Positions 8,102 to 16,114 of a DNA stretch of 64,000 bases are shown here, in pieces. Numbering within the stretch: the first letter of the stretch is position 1; the number at the start of each line of letters is the position of its first letter. A program made the translations under genes and the position numbers. The notes under the pieces are model-generated. The model did not search any database. It was not told the origin of the DNA and saw nothing but the letters and a program-made list of their open reading frames with translations. Origin of the DNA: Loigolactobacillus iwatensis (GTDB lineage Bacteria; Bacillota; Bacilli; Lactobacillales; Lactobacillaceae); the NCBI RefSeq assembly GCF_003950295.1, contig NZ_RHNP01000006.1, forward strand, positions 1-64,000. The letters are read 5' to 3'.

Positions 8102-8195
8102 TATCAAAAGAACCAACACGTGGCCACGTGTTGGTTCGCTGTAATCGTATTGCAGTCTATCATGTGATTAGATCAGCTTAATGCTGGTCTTTTTT
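8102..8195 (+). ncRNA. Candidate antisense RNA of type I toxin locus, copy B
   Basis: Promoter TTGATG (8068-8073), 17 bp, TATACT (8091-8096). Perfect 10-bp hairpin GAACCAACAC/GTGTTGGTTC (8110-8137). Terminator GATCAGC/GCTGGTC plus T6 (8171-8195) overlaps the end of toxin copy B. It is nearly identical to copy A from the promoter through the hairpin. Confidence 0.6.
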
Positions 8196-8270
8196 ATTGT
8201 CCCGCAGGATTTCGAGAATCATTTTTACGATCCCCAATCCCGCCAGGACAACTTGGAGCACGTTTAACAT
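8178..8270 (-). CDS. Small hydrophobic peptide, type I toxin-like, copy B
   Basis: 30 codons, beginning MLNVLQVVLAGLGIVKMI and ending NKKDQH. It differs from copy A at a few residues (T/N, A/M, Q/R) and is two residues longer. Upstream on the minus strand, a strong hairpin (AAAAAATAGCC/GCTATTTT, 8295-8338) could cap or sequester its mRNA leader. No canonical SD is evident, which is common for toxins of this kind. Confidence 0.6.
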   Translation of the reverse strand: MLNVLQVVLAGLGIVKMILEILRDNKKDQH

Positions 8271-8485
8271 GTCCAAGGCCTTTCATTTATTCATAAAATA
8301 GCTTTGCGACCAAATCAGTCACCGCAAGGCTATTTTTTGTCCTTAGCGCCGATAAAATCGACTTTTACTGGCAATTTTTAAATATTTTAACCACGTGAAG
8401 ATAAATTATGAAAGTCCAGCCTAATAATATTGTTGCGTCCCACCACCGTGCTATACTGAAGGAAAATGGAGGAGTGAGCTGGCCA

Positions 8486-10285
8486 ATGAAACATACTTGG
8501 AAATTAGTAGCAACATTGGTGGTTGGCGCCATGGCACTAGTGCTAGCGTTTGGTCTGCAACAACCAATGGCCGCACAAGTGTTGGTGACCGTTGCGGGTT
8601 CTTTAGTCGCGCTATCAATGTTTTTTGAAATGATTAAGACGTTGCGTTCGGGAAAATACGGCGTTGATTTACTGGCAATCATGGCGATTGTTGCGACGCT
8701 TGCCGTTGGTGAATATTGGGCAAGTTTGATGGTTTTAGTAATGCTGACCGGCGGGGATTCTTTAGAAGATTACGCCACCCGCAAAGCAGGTCAAGAATTA
8801 AAATCGTTACTGGATAATTCACCGCAAAATGCACATTTAGTTAATGCCGACCGTTTAGAAGATATTGCGGTTGAAAAAATTGCGGTGGGTGATCAATTAC
8901 TGGTTAAACCCGGCGAACTAGTGCCAGTGGATAGTAAAATTATTAAGGGTAATTCAACCTTTGACGAGTCTTCCTTAACTGGTGAATCACGGCCACTTGA
9001 AAAGTTAGTTGGCAGTGAATTGATGTCCGGATCCGTCAATGGCGCTTCAGCCGTGACAATCGAGGCGCTCAGTACGGCGGCGGATAGCCAATACCAAGCA
9101 ATTGTTCAGTTAGTAAAAGAGTCGGCCAATCAGCCGGCCAATTTTGTGCGCATGGCTGATCGTTATGCCGTGCCATTCACGGCAATTGCGATTATCATTG
9201 CCGTTGTTGCGTGGCTGATTTCCGGTGATCCGGTTCGTTTGGCTGAGGTTTTAGTAGTGGCATCACCGTGCCCATTAATTTTGGCCGCACCAATTTCCTT
9301 AGTTGCCGGGATGAGCCGAGCAAGTAAAAACGGCGTCATTGTTAAAACGGGAACCACAATTGAAAAGCTGGCCAGTGCAAAGACAATTGCCTTCGATAAA
9401 ACAGGAACCTTAACCAAGGGCCAACTGACCGTAAATGAGGTTAAACCAATTGAACCATGGCAAACTCAGGAATTACTACACTTTGCGGCCAGCGCCGAGC
9501 AGCGTTCGGGTCACGTTTTGGCGCGCTCCCTAGTTGCTTACGCTGGTGCTGATGGCCTAAGCGAGGTTAGCCAACTCAGCGAAGTGACCGGGCAGGGCAT
9601 TGAGGCCATAATTGATGATCAAGTTGTTAAAGTTGGTAAATTAGCGTTTGTGACGCAGCAGGCGGTTCAAGCCGTCGAGCAAACGGCCGTCTACGTCAGT
9701 ATCGGGGGAAAGTATGCAGGCTACATCAGCTTTTTGGATCAACTTCGACCAGAGGCTGCCGCAACCATTCAAAAATTACGCCATTTTGGACTAAAACATA
9801 TCATGATGCTAACTGGCGATCAGGCCACGATTGCTAAGACCATTGCGGCCAAATTAGATCTGGATGAAGTTCACGGCAATTTGTTGCCGAAGGACAAAAT
9901 CAGTTTGCTCCAGGCGGTTGATCAAAACGAACGGCCGACAATTATGGTTGGCGATGGGGTTAACGACGCACCATCCCTGACGACGGCGGATGTCGGCATC
10001 GCAATGGGTGCACATGGCGCCACGGCAGCCAGTGAGTCGGCAGATGTGGTTATTTTGAAAGACGACCTAGGCCGGGTGGCGAGCGCCGTTATGATCAGTC
10101 AAGAGACCATGCAGATAGCCCGTAACGATGTTTTAGCGGGGATTGTCGTTCTCGTTATTTTAATGTTGATTGCCGCTACCGGCGTTATTCCGGCGTTAGT
10201 TGGTGCAATGTTTCAAGAAGTCGTTGATATGATGACTATTTTGTTAGCATTACGGGCTAGAAAAGGGCTGCGCCGTAAAAAATAA
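8486..10285 (+). CDS. P1B-type heavy-metal-translocating ATPase
   Basis: 599 residues from ATG 8486, chosen because GGAGGAG lies upstream; the longer in-frame start has no SD. It has the phosphorylation motif DKTGTLTKG, the TGES actuator loop (SLTGESRPL), the hinge GDGVNDAPSL and the membrane metal motif SPCPL. There is no N-terminal metal-binding domain. Membrane helices precede the actuator, flank SPC and close the protein. The last helices carry FQEVVDMM instead of the HEGGT of classical cobalt (P1B-4) pumps, so the exported ion cannot be named with confidence. It ends at a shared terminator with the ArsR/CDF pair. Confidence 0.88.
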   Translation: MKHTWKLVATLVVGAMALVLAFGLQQPMAAQVLVTVAGSLVALSMFFEMIKTLRSGKYGVDLLAIMAIVATLAVGEYWASLMVLVMLTGGDSLEDYATRKAGQELKSLLDNSPQNAHLVNADRLEDIAVEKIAVGDQLLVKPGELVPVDSKIIKGNSTFDESSLTGESRPLEKLVGSELMSGSVNGASAVTIEALSTAADSQYQAIVQLVKESANQPANFVRMADRYAVPFTAIAIIIAVVAWLISGDPVRLAEVLVVASPCPLILAAPISLVAGMSRASKNGVIVKTGTTIEKLASAKTIAFDKTGTLTKGQLTVNEVKPIEPWQTQELLHFAASAEQRSGHVLARSLVAYAGADGLSEVSQLSEVTGQGIEAIIDDQVVKVGKLAFVTQQAVQAVEQTAVYVSIGGKYAGYISFLDQLRPEAAATIQKLRHFGLKHIMMLTGDQATIAKTIAAKLDLDEVHGNLLPKDKISLLQAVDQNERPTIMVGDGVNDAPSLTTADVGIAMGAHGATAASESADVVILKDDLGRVASAVMISQETMQIARNDVLAGIVVLVILMLIAATGVIPALVGAMFQEVVDMMTILLALRARKGLRRKK

Positions 10286-10375
10286 CGCGTGGTTGAAATA
10301 AACCCTCAAGCTTGGATATAAGGGTTTCGTCTCTGCAAAAAAAACGTTAGGATACGGCAGTATTACGCAAAAAAG

Positions 10376-10423
10376 GGTGCTAACCAGCAAGTTCTAGTGA
10401 CTTGTTGTGGTTAGCACCTTTTC
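10376..10423. terminator. Bidirectional terminator
   Basis: GGTGCTAACC and GGTTAGCACC with inner paired bases, between convergent metal genes; T run on the plus strand and A run on the other side. Confidence 0.8.
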
Positions 10424-10439
10424 TTATCCAATTGCGGTT

Positions 10440-11060
10440 TTAACGATTACGGCCGGCCTGAAATGATTCCCAGCCCTCGCTCGCAATGAAATAGACTAGC
10501 ACGAGCGCTGCTACCGAGTCGGCCCACCACCAGTTGACTAGTGCAGTGAGAATGGCGCCAACCAGGACGGTTCCGGCCATATAAGCGCAAGTGACGTTAC
10601 ACATACCATCTTCGGCTAAGGCTGCCGAGCTCAAGGCCTTACCTAATGATCGTTTTCTTCTGGCCAAAAATGGCATTAGAATGACGGAAGCAACTGCGAT
10701 GGCCATGCCGGAAATGCTAGTGTCGGCGGCTTGATGCGTTGCTAGATTGGCGACTGAAACGCCGGTAACGTAAACGGCCAATAATAAAAGAATGATGCCA
10801 ACAATTAGCGAAGAGCGCCGTTCCGCTGCTTCAATGACGTCGGTTGCTGCGCCACTGGCTTCCTTACGCAACCGCCAAATTAAGGTGCTGCCTGAGATGA
10901 TTTCTAGAAAACTATCTAGGCCAAAAGCGATCAGTAGAATTGATCCAGCCTTAATACCAGAAGAGAGACCGACCAAGAATTCAAAGACCATCCAGCCAGT
11001 TGAAAAATATTCAGTCTGAAGGCTGCGGTGTAATGTTGTTGTACTAGAGTTACTTGCCAT
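10440..11060 (-). CDS. Cation-efflux (CDF-like) membrane protein
   Basis: 206 residues with about five to six membrane helices. FGLDSFLE in an early helix and [11 protein letters not shown] in a late one correspond to the metal-binding acidic helices of the CDF fold, though the usual His of HxxxD is not seen at either position. [12 protein letters not shown] carries two Cys. It lacks the C-terminal cytoplasmic domain of classical CDF proteins, as small CDF-like members do. Its start overlaps the end of the ArsR gene by 11 bp, so the two are translationally coupled. Zn, Co or Cd export is a guess from context. Confidence 0.75.
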   Translation of the reverse strand: MASNSSTTTLHRSLQTEYFSTGWMVFEFLVGLSSGIKAGSILLIAFGLDSFLEIISGSTLIWRLRKEASGAATDVIEAAERRSSLIVGIILLLLAVYVTGVSVANLATHQAADTSISGMAIAVASVILMPFLARRKRSLGKALSSAALAEDGMCNVTCAYMAGTVLVGAILTALVNWWWADSVAALVLVYFIASEGWESFQAGRNR

Positions 11061-11391
11061 GTTTTGCTCCCCTCATCACGTGATCAGCGTGTTCAATCAT
11101 TTCGTTGATGACGTCCAAAATATGCGGATCGTCCAAGTGATAGTAATTTTGTTTGCCAATTCGCTGGGCACTGACTAGTTGGTGTTGCCGCAACAAGGCT
11201 AATTGGTGGGAGACAACGGATTGTTCCAGCGCCAGTAAATCGCTTAATTCGCTCACACTGAGTTCTTGTTGCTCCAAAACGTAGAGAATTTGCAGTCGAC
11301 TAGGATTACTGAGCAATTTAAAAATTCGCTTTGATTCGGCCAAATGCTGTTCGTCAATTAACTTTAATGTGTTTCTATCTGCATCAACCAT
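11050..11391 (-). CDS. ArsR/SmtB-family metal sensor (alpha5 site)
   Basis: 113 residues from the ATG at 11391, eight bases after AAGGAGG; an earlier ATG would include the SD in the coding region and is rejected. The winged helix spans about residues 20-90, with [13 protein letters not shown] as recognition helix. The last helix carries D-x-H-(10 residues)-H-x-x-H (DPH then HADH), the alpha5 metal site of CzrA/SmtB-type Zn or Co sensors. It should repress itself and the coupled CDF-like gene. A partial inverted repeat ATGTT/AACAT lies at 11410-11425, just upstream. Confidence 0.88.
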   Translation of the reverse strand: MVDADRNTLKLIDEQHLAESKRIFKLLSNPSRLQILYVLEQQELSVSELSDLLALEQSVVSHQLALLRQHQLVSAQRIGKQNYYHLDDPHILDVINEMIEHADHVMRGAKHGK

Positions 11392-11496
11392 CCATGTTGC
11401 CTCCTTCATATGTTGACTTTAACATTTGAAACTAATGGTGTAAAGCAAAATTATTAGACTAATCGTTTGCTGGAATGTGTTGATAGGTGTAGGCCA

Positions 11497-11533
11497 CAAA
11501 AAAACAGCAGTTAATCAATTAGATTTTACTGCC
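11497..11533 (-). terminator. Terminator overlapping the immunity-like stop codon
   Basis: On the minus strand GGCAGT pairs with ACTGCT, followed by GTTTTTTT. The 5' arm is inside the last codons of the gene. Confidence 0.55.
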
Positions 11534-11827
11534 GTTATTGATGAAGGCCTGATATGTACGGTCATAACGCGCAAACAGCTCCACTAATTCATTCTGCGGC
11601 GTAATTTTGCGAATTTTGTTTTGCGGATAATTTTTCTTGTAAAGTATTAGCAGTTTAGCAGTAATTGTTTGTGCCAGCTGATTTAATTCGGTTGAAAGCC
11701 GATTCTGATTCAGAATTGTATCAATTGCGTTAAATTCTGTCGAAAAATCAAACTCGGCGTCACCACTCATAAGCGACTGGTAAAGTGTATATAATTTGGA
11801 GCGCAGTGTTTCGTCTTGATTATCCAT
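11519..11827 (-). CDS. Bacteriocin-immunity-like small helical protein
   Basis: 102 residues, predicted almost wholly helical, without membrane segments or signal peptide, lysine-rich in the third helix (ILYKKNYPQNKIRK). Size and four-helix pattern resemble the enterocin-A-type immunity proteins. There is no bacteriocin gene nearby, so it would be an orphan immunity gene. The match is by overall shape rather than by diagnostic residues. Confidence 0.45.
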   Translation of the reverse strand: MDNQDETLRSKLYTLYQSLMSGDAEFDFSTEFNAIDTILNQNRLSTELNQLAQTITAKLLILYKKNYPQNKIRKITPQNELVELFARYDRTYQAFINNGSKI

Positions 11828-12277
11828 AAATCCTCCAGGTATTTTTAATGTGGGTTGCAGGTCAATGATTAGGCCTCAACCGAAAGTTTTCACATTCCAG
11901 TATAACGTAGTTAAGTATTTTTGGTGGATATTTCATCTAGTAGCGAGGAAAACAAATAGTTAGGTCGGAAAAATATTTTGCGACTATTCCCTAATAAATG
12001 CGCAAATCAATCGCTAGCCCAGAGTGCAGATTGCATTTCAATTCATTTTAAAACAAGCAGCATTGCTAGCGAGGCCAGTAATGAGTGGCGCCGTAACTTC
12101 CTCTTGCAGTGCTGAATAATTTAAAATAAACGAGCTCGCGATACCTGCCAAGTTAAACAGTGCAACATTTTGGTTTGTATTTTAAAAAGGAAACTGTTAA
12201 TATTGTTAGGCAGCTAACGAATTGTGAAGCGTATTTTATGAAATAGATCCTGAAAACTGAGTAGGTGCCAGTTTCCT

Positions 12278-12372
12278 GGGCACAGGCTTCGTGCTAGGAG
12301 AATGGTTATACTAGCGCAGTAAATGGGAAGACAACAAAATTCGCTGTCCTTAACAGCAGGGGTTGTTACTGA
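12278..12372 (+). promoter_or_regulatory. Structured leader RNA upstream of MarR-MFS operon
   Basis: The 587-base gap before the MarR gene holds a member of the leader family also seen at 2608-2715 and 62551-62855. P1 is GCAC/GTGC (12280-12283 with 12291-12294), in the same 18-nt frame as in the other copies, followed at once by AGGAGAATGG (12296-12305). P2 is TTAT/GTAA (12306-12322). A longer third stem-loop contains CAAC/GTTG and GCTGT/ACAGC (12332-12365), then GACCATCC, which could pair with the core ATGGT. No 17-codon ORF is present here. The remaining gap (11828-12277) is AT-rich with no gene I can support. Confidence 0.6.
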
Positions 12373-12414
12373 CCATCCACAAAATTAATTCTAAGACTGA
12401 GGAGGTGTTAAACA

Positions 12415-12831
12415 TTGGAAGATTTTGGTCGCTTACTTAAAATTTCGGCAAATCAAATGGGACGGCGGTTCGATCAATTTGCGCGGCAGTATGAATTGAC
12501 GGGAACACAAATGGCAATTATTGATTATTTAAATCAGCATAAGGACAAAGAAATTTTGCAGCGGGATGTTGAGCGTGAATTCAATATTCAACGATCGACT
12601 GCGACGGTTTTATTGCAACGGATGGAAAAACGGAATTTTATTCGCCGAAAGGCCAGTGTTGATGATGCGCGGCAAAAAAGTGTTCAACTTACGCAACATG
12701 CGAAAGAATTGGAGAAGATTATTGCCAGTTATATGCGCGAGCAGCAGGAACAGCTTGAGGCCGAATTTTCAACTAGCGAGCTTGAACTTTTAAGCCGATT
12801 ACTTAAAAATTTGGTTCGGTTTGAAAACTAA
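12415..12831 (+). CDS. MarR-family transcriptional regulator
   Basis: 138 residues from a TTG start, with GAGGAGGTG nine bases upstream. It has the MarR winged helix: LTGTQMAIIDYL helix, recognition helix NIQRSTATVLLQRME, and a wing with RRKASVDDARQKSVQLT (the conserved DxRxK/V type). The C-terminal helices are for dimerisation. It is followed after 122 bp by an MFS exporter it probably controls. Ligand unknown. Confidence 0.88.
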   Translation: MEDFGRLLKISANQMGRRFDQFARQYELTGTQMAIIDYLNQHKDKEILQRDVEREFNIQRSTATVLLQRMEKRNFIRRKASVDDARQKSVQLTQHAKELEKIIASYMREQQEQLEAEFSTSELELLSRLLKNLVRFEN

Positions 12832-12845
12832 GTAAGGAAAAAAGT

Positions 12846-12924
12846 GTTACGTTGACCACAAAATTAGTTTTTGCGGCCAAGGTCATGCTTGGAAAATTAG
12901 TTTTCCCACACGGCTTAACGTAAC
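12846..12924. promoter_or_regulatory. Inverted repeat between MarR and MFS genes
   Basis: GTTACGTT (12846-12853) and AACGTAAC (12917-12924) flank a segment with two direct copies of AAAATTAGTTTT (about 12861 and 12892). It could be a MarR-family operator pair or a stem-loop controlling the second gene. Confidence 0.4.
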
Positions 12925-12953
12925 GTGAATTAGAAAGAAAGAGGCAGTTTAAA

Positions 12954-14342
12954 TTGAATACAAAGATTTCAAAAAAAGTTATTGGTGCCATTGTTGCGGC
13001 GGGGATTATGTCATTTTGCGGTGTGGTCGTTGAAACGGCCATGAACATTACATTCCCAACCTTAATGGCGGAGTTTCACGTTACAACGGCCACGGTTCAA
13101 TGGATGACCACGATTTATCTATTAGTGGTTGCCATTATCGTGCCGTTATCGGCCATTTTAAAACGGCGCTTTAAAACTAAATCATTGTTTGTCGTCGCAA
13201 ATCTACTATTTATCTTAGGTGTCGTATTAGATGCCTTTGCGCCATCCTTTTCAATGCTTTTAATTGGGCGAATGATCCAAGGTGTTGGAACGGGGATTGC
13301 GTTACCGTTAATGTTTAACATTATTTTAGAACAAGTTCCGCTACCTAAAATTGGGATGATGATGGGGATTGGAACGCTGATTACAGCAGTTGCTCCCGCA
13401 GTTGGTCCAACGTTTGGCGGTGTGGTCGTTTCAACAATTGGCTGGCGTTATATTTTTATTTTCTTGCTGCCAATTCTTGTTATTTCGCTAATCATTGGCC
13501 TAGTTTCGATTCAGCAAAAGAGCGAATTACGCAAAACTAGCTTTGATTTTATCAGCCTTTTGTGGATTATGCTGACCTTCATCGGTTTAATCATCGGCTT
13601 TAGTAATATGGGTAACGGACATTTTCTTAGCCAAGCCGTTTTAGTGCCAATTATTCTCGGCCTAATTGGTCTTGTATTACTGGTTCACCGCTCATTGAAT
13701 ATTAAAACGCCAATTATTAATTTGGCTGTTTTAAAGAACGGCAAGTTTGCCGGACACGTACTGAGTTTCTTTGCGCTCCAGCTGATCTCGTTAGGTTTAT
13801 CGTTTATTTTGCCAAACTATATCCAGTTAGTAAACGGAACCCCAGCCTCAATTGCAGGCTTGATTGTCTTACCCGGTGCCATTTTAGGAGCCATTTTTGC
13901 CCCATTTGGTGGCCGAATTTTAGATACAATTGGACCAAAGAAACCACTGATGACTGGCTCAATGCTGGGCCTACTCGCCTTAATTCTGTTCGTTATTTTT
14001 GGATTACACTTAAATAACGTCATGATTGGTGCCTTTTACTTGATTTTCATGGCCTGTGTTGGCCTGTCATTTGGTAACATTATGACAAATGGTCTTAAAT
14101 ATTTACCAAAACAGGTAAAATCAGACGGTAACGCTATCTTGACCACTTTACAGCAATTTGCTGGTGCAACTGGAACATCGTTAGTTGCCGCAATTATTGC
14201 CCAAGGACAGGCCAAAGTTGGTGTGAGTAAGGCGGTGGGAACCGCCCAAGGATCAGAACACGCCTTCATCTTCCTGTTAGTACTAGGCTTGATTGAGGCC
14301 GCTTCCTTGGTTAAAGTTGTTTTGTTGGCTAAAGAGGATTAA
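12954..14342 (+). CDS. MFS drug:H+ antiporter (DHA2/EmrB-like)
   Basis: 462 residues, 14 predicted membrane helices, so DHA2 family rather than 12-helix DHA1. QWMTTIYLLVVAIIVPLSAIL is motif D1-like; GRMIQGVGTG and PAVGPTFGG are the A and C antiporter motifs. It begins with TTG after AGAGGCAG, a moderate SD. It should export hydrophobic compounds using the proton gradient. Likely co-regulated with the upstream MarR gene and the leader RNA. Substrates are unknown. Confidence 0.87.
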   Translation: MNTKISKKVIGAIVAAGIMSFCGVVVETAMNITFPTLMAEFHVTTATVQWMTTIYLLVVAIIVPLSAILKRRFKTKSLFVVANLLFILGVVLDAFAPSFSMLLIGRMIQGVGTGIALPLMFNIILEQVPLPKIGMMMGIGTLITAVAPAVGPTFGGVVVSTIGWRYIFIFLLPILVISLIIGLVSIQQKSELRKTSFDFISLLWIMLTFIGLIIGFSNMGNGHFLSQAVLVPIILGLIGLVLLVHRSLNIKTPIINLAVLKNGKFAGHVLSFFALQLISLGLSFILPNYIQLVNGTPASIAGLIVLPGAILGAIFAPFGGRILDTIGPKKPLMTGSMLGLLALILFVIFGLHLNNVMIGAFYLIFMACVGLSFGNIMTNGLKYLPKQVKSDGNAILTTLQQFAGATGTSLVAAIIAQGQAKVGVSKAVGTAQGSEHAFIFLLVLGLIEAASLVKVVLLAKED

Positions 14343-14345
14343 AGA

Positions 14346-14457
14346 GTGTTTGAAAAAGCGGTTAGATTATGGAGTATAGCCTAGCTAGGCGAAAAGAGTC
14401 GCGCAGCGGATCGTTCGACTAGCGTAGCTATACGCAATAATCTGCTTTTTCAAACAC
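14346..14457. repeat. R1 palindromic repeat, short unit
   Basis: About 112 bp imperfect palindrome with arms GTGTTTGAAAAAGC and GCTTTTTCAAACAC. Inner arms are roughly TAGATTATGGAGTATAGCC against CTATACGCAATAATCTGC, and the tip holds GCGCAGCGGATCGTTCG. It starts 4 bp after the MFS stop codon. Confidence 0.7.
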
Positions 14458-14460
14458 GTT

Positions 14461-14792
14461 TCAGAAGAGAGGGAAAAGCGATTAGATTATGGCGTATAGC
14501 CTACTACTCCGCAATGAAGGAGGAATATTACTAGCTTCGCTTACGATGTCGATCGGACTAGGATGAACCGAAGTCCGAATCGCAGCAAAGAACACTAATA
14601 TTCCTTGATGCTTCGAACGTTGACCATTCTTGTGGCGAAAACGAGGGAGCACAGTTATAAAGTCAATAACTGTGTTTCCTCGACTAAGCCCGTCTCAGTC
14701 ACCGCAAGAAACATGGCAGCTAGGCGAAAAGAGTCGCGCAGCGGATCGTTCGACTAGCGTAGCTATACGCAGGAATCTGCTTTTTCAAACAC
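14461..14792. repeat. R1 palindromic repeat, long modular unit
   Basis: About 330 bp, directly after the short unit. It has the R1 ends and inner modules, plus nested hairpins: a stem with CACAGTTAT/ATAACTGTG (around 14650-14680), a CGGACT/AGTCCG stem (around 14550-14575), and AATATT-bearing arms. The same modules recur at 18669-19327 and 59470-59728. No ORF or transposase. Promoter and terminator elements follow before the ABC operon. Confidence 0.65.
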
Positions 14793-14892
14793 GTTTCCAC
14801 TAAATTAGTCAGGAAAGTACTAATAAAAGTATTTTCCCAACGAGCACTACTATCAGTGAAGTATTTTTTACACGCAAAAACTAAATAAATTA

Positions 14893-14953
14893 AAAAAAGT
14901 CAGGCTCAAATGGAATTAATCCCCAGGGATATCCATTTGGTCTGGCTTTTTTT
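14893..14953. terminator. Terminator-like hairpin
   Basis: AAAAAGTCAG and CAAATGG arms pair with CCATTTG and CTGGCTTTTTTT; A run before and T7 after. It separates the repeat region from the ABC exporter promoter. Confidence 0.75.
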
Positions 14954-15020
14954 GTCATTTTTTGGTCAGGCTGCGCTTTATTTTATAGTCAAATAGTGCC
15001 GCAAAAATAAAAATAGTGTA

Positions 15021-15064
15021 TTGACTACATAGTCATTGACTTGTTGGTCAAACCAGAATATACT
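15021..15064 (+). promoter_or_regulatory. Promoter with overlapping TetR-type operators
   Basis: -35 TTGACT (15036-15041), 17-bp spacer, -10 TATACT (15059-15064). Two adjacent palindromes, TGACTACATAGTCA (15022-15035) and TTGAC-N6-GTCAA (15036-15051), cover the -35 box. The TetR gene that ends the operon probably binds here and autoregulates. Confidence 0.7.
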
Positions 15065-15193
15065 CGTGCGGTAAGTTAAAGCAAGGCCTTTTGTTAGCGT
15101 AAATATGATCGGTTGGGTTAACGAATTGGCCAACACAAATAGAATTTTATGGTTGTACAAAATAAGCGTTAGAAAACTTAGGAGGAACCTAAA

Positions 15194-16114
15194 ATGGCAA
15201 ATACAGTTTTAGAAATTCGGCATCTACAAAAAAAGTTTGGTAAATTTCAGGCGTTGCAGGATATTACTTTTGATGTGAAAGAAGGGGAAGTCTTTGGCTT
15301 TATCGGCCCGAATGGTGCTGGTAAATCAACGACGATTCGCGTCTTACTGGGTATTTTGCGCGGAACTGGTGGGCAGGCGACCATTTTTGGCCAGGATGTT
15401 TGGCGCGATTCGGTTAAAATTCACGCTCGCTTGGCGTACGTGCCTGGAGATGTCTATTTGTGGCCTAATCTAAGTGGTGGCGAAATTATTGATTTGTTCC
15501 TCAAATTAAATCAACAAAAGCACACGGCCAAAACTGACGCCCTAATTAAACAATTTGAGTTAGATCCAACCAAAAAGGCCCGAACTTATTCAAAAGGGAA
15601 TCGGCAGAAAGTGGCTTTGATTGCGGTCTTTTCAACCAATGCCGACTTTTATATTTTTGACGAGCCGACTAGTGGATTGGATCCGCTAATGGAAGAAATT
15701 TTTCAGCAGAATGTATTAGCCCTGAAGAAACAGGGCAAGAGCATCCTACTTTCTAGCCATATTCTTTCGGAAGTTGAGCGGATGTGTGATCGAATTGGCA
15801 TTATTCGTGAGGGTAAAATTATTGAAACGGGAACACTTGATGAAATGCGGCACCTAACGCGAACAGTCATAACCGTTAAAACTAAGGAGGATCTAGCTGA
15901 TTTTGCCCAATTACCAGGCATTCATAATTTTAAAATTGACGAGCGAACGACTAATAAGGTTAGTTTCGCCGTTGATTCAGAAAGTATTGGTGCAATTATG
16001 ACGGCGTTGGCGCCACGGCAAATTGTTAGTTTACAGAGCACGCCGCCTACATTGGAAGACCTATTTTTACGTTATTATAACCACGATCAGGAGGTGAGTG
16101 ATCATGCGAAATAG
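15194..16114 (+). CDS. ABC exporter ATPase subunit
   Basis: 306 residues. Walker A GPNGAGKST (about residues 40-48), a degenerate signature YSKGNRQKVAL, Walker B FYIFDEPTSGLDP, and the switch His in LLSSHILSEVE. A C-terminal extension of about 80 residues follows the nucleotide-binding domain, as in antibiotic-export ATPases. It ends 11 bp inside the permease gene, indicating coupling. ATG follows AGGAGGA. Together with the next gene it resembles the TnrB2/TnrB3 polyketide-type exporters. Confidence 0.9.
   Translation: MANTVLEIRHLQKKFGKFQALQDITFDVKEGEVFGFIGPNGAGKSTTIRVLLGILRGTGGQATIFGQDVWRDSVKIHARLAYVPGDVYLWPNLSGGEIIDLFLKLNQQKHTAKTDALIKQFELDPTKKARTYSKGNRQKVALIAVFSTNADFYIFDEPTSGLDPLMEEIFQQNVLALKKQGKSILLSSHILSEVERMCDRIGIIREGKIIETGTLDEMRHLTRTVITVKTKEDLADFAQLPGIHNFKIDERTTNKVSFAVDSESIGAIMTALAPRQIVSLQSTPPTLEDLFLRYYNHDQEVSDHAK

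Noticed and set aside
11519-11827. Bacteriocin locus around the immunity-like gene
   Set aside because: No double-glycine leader peptide, exporter or kinase gene adjoins it.
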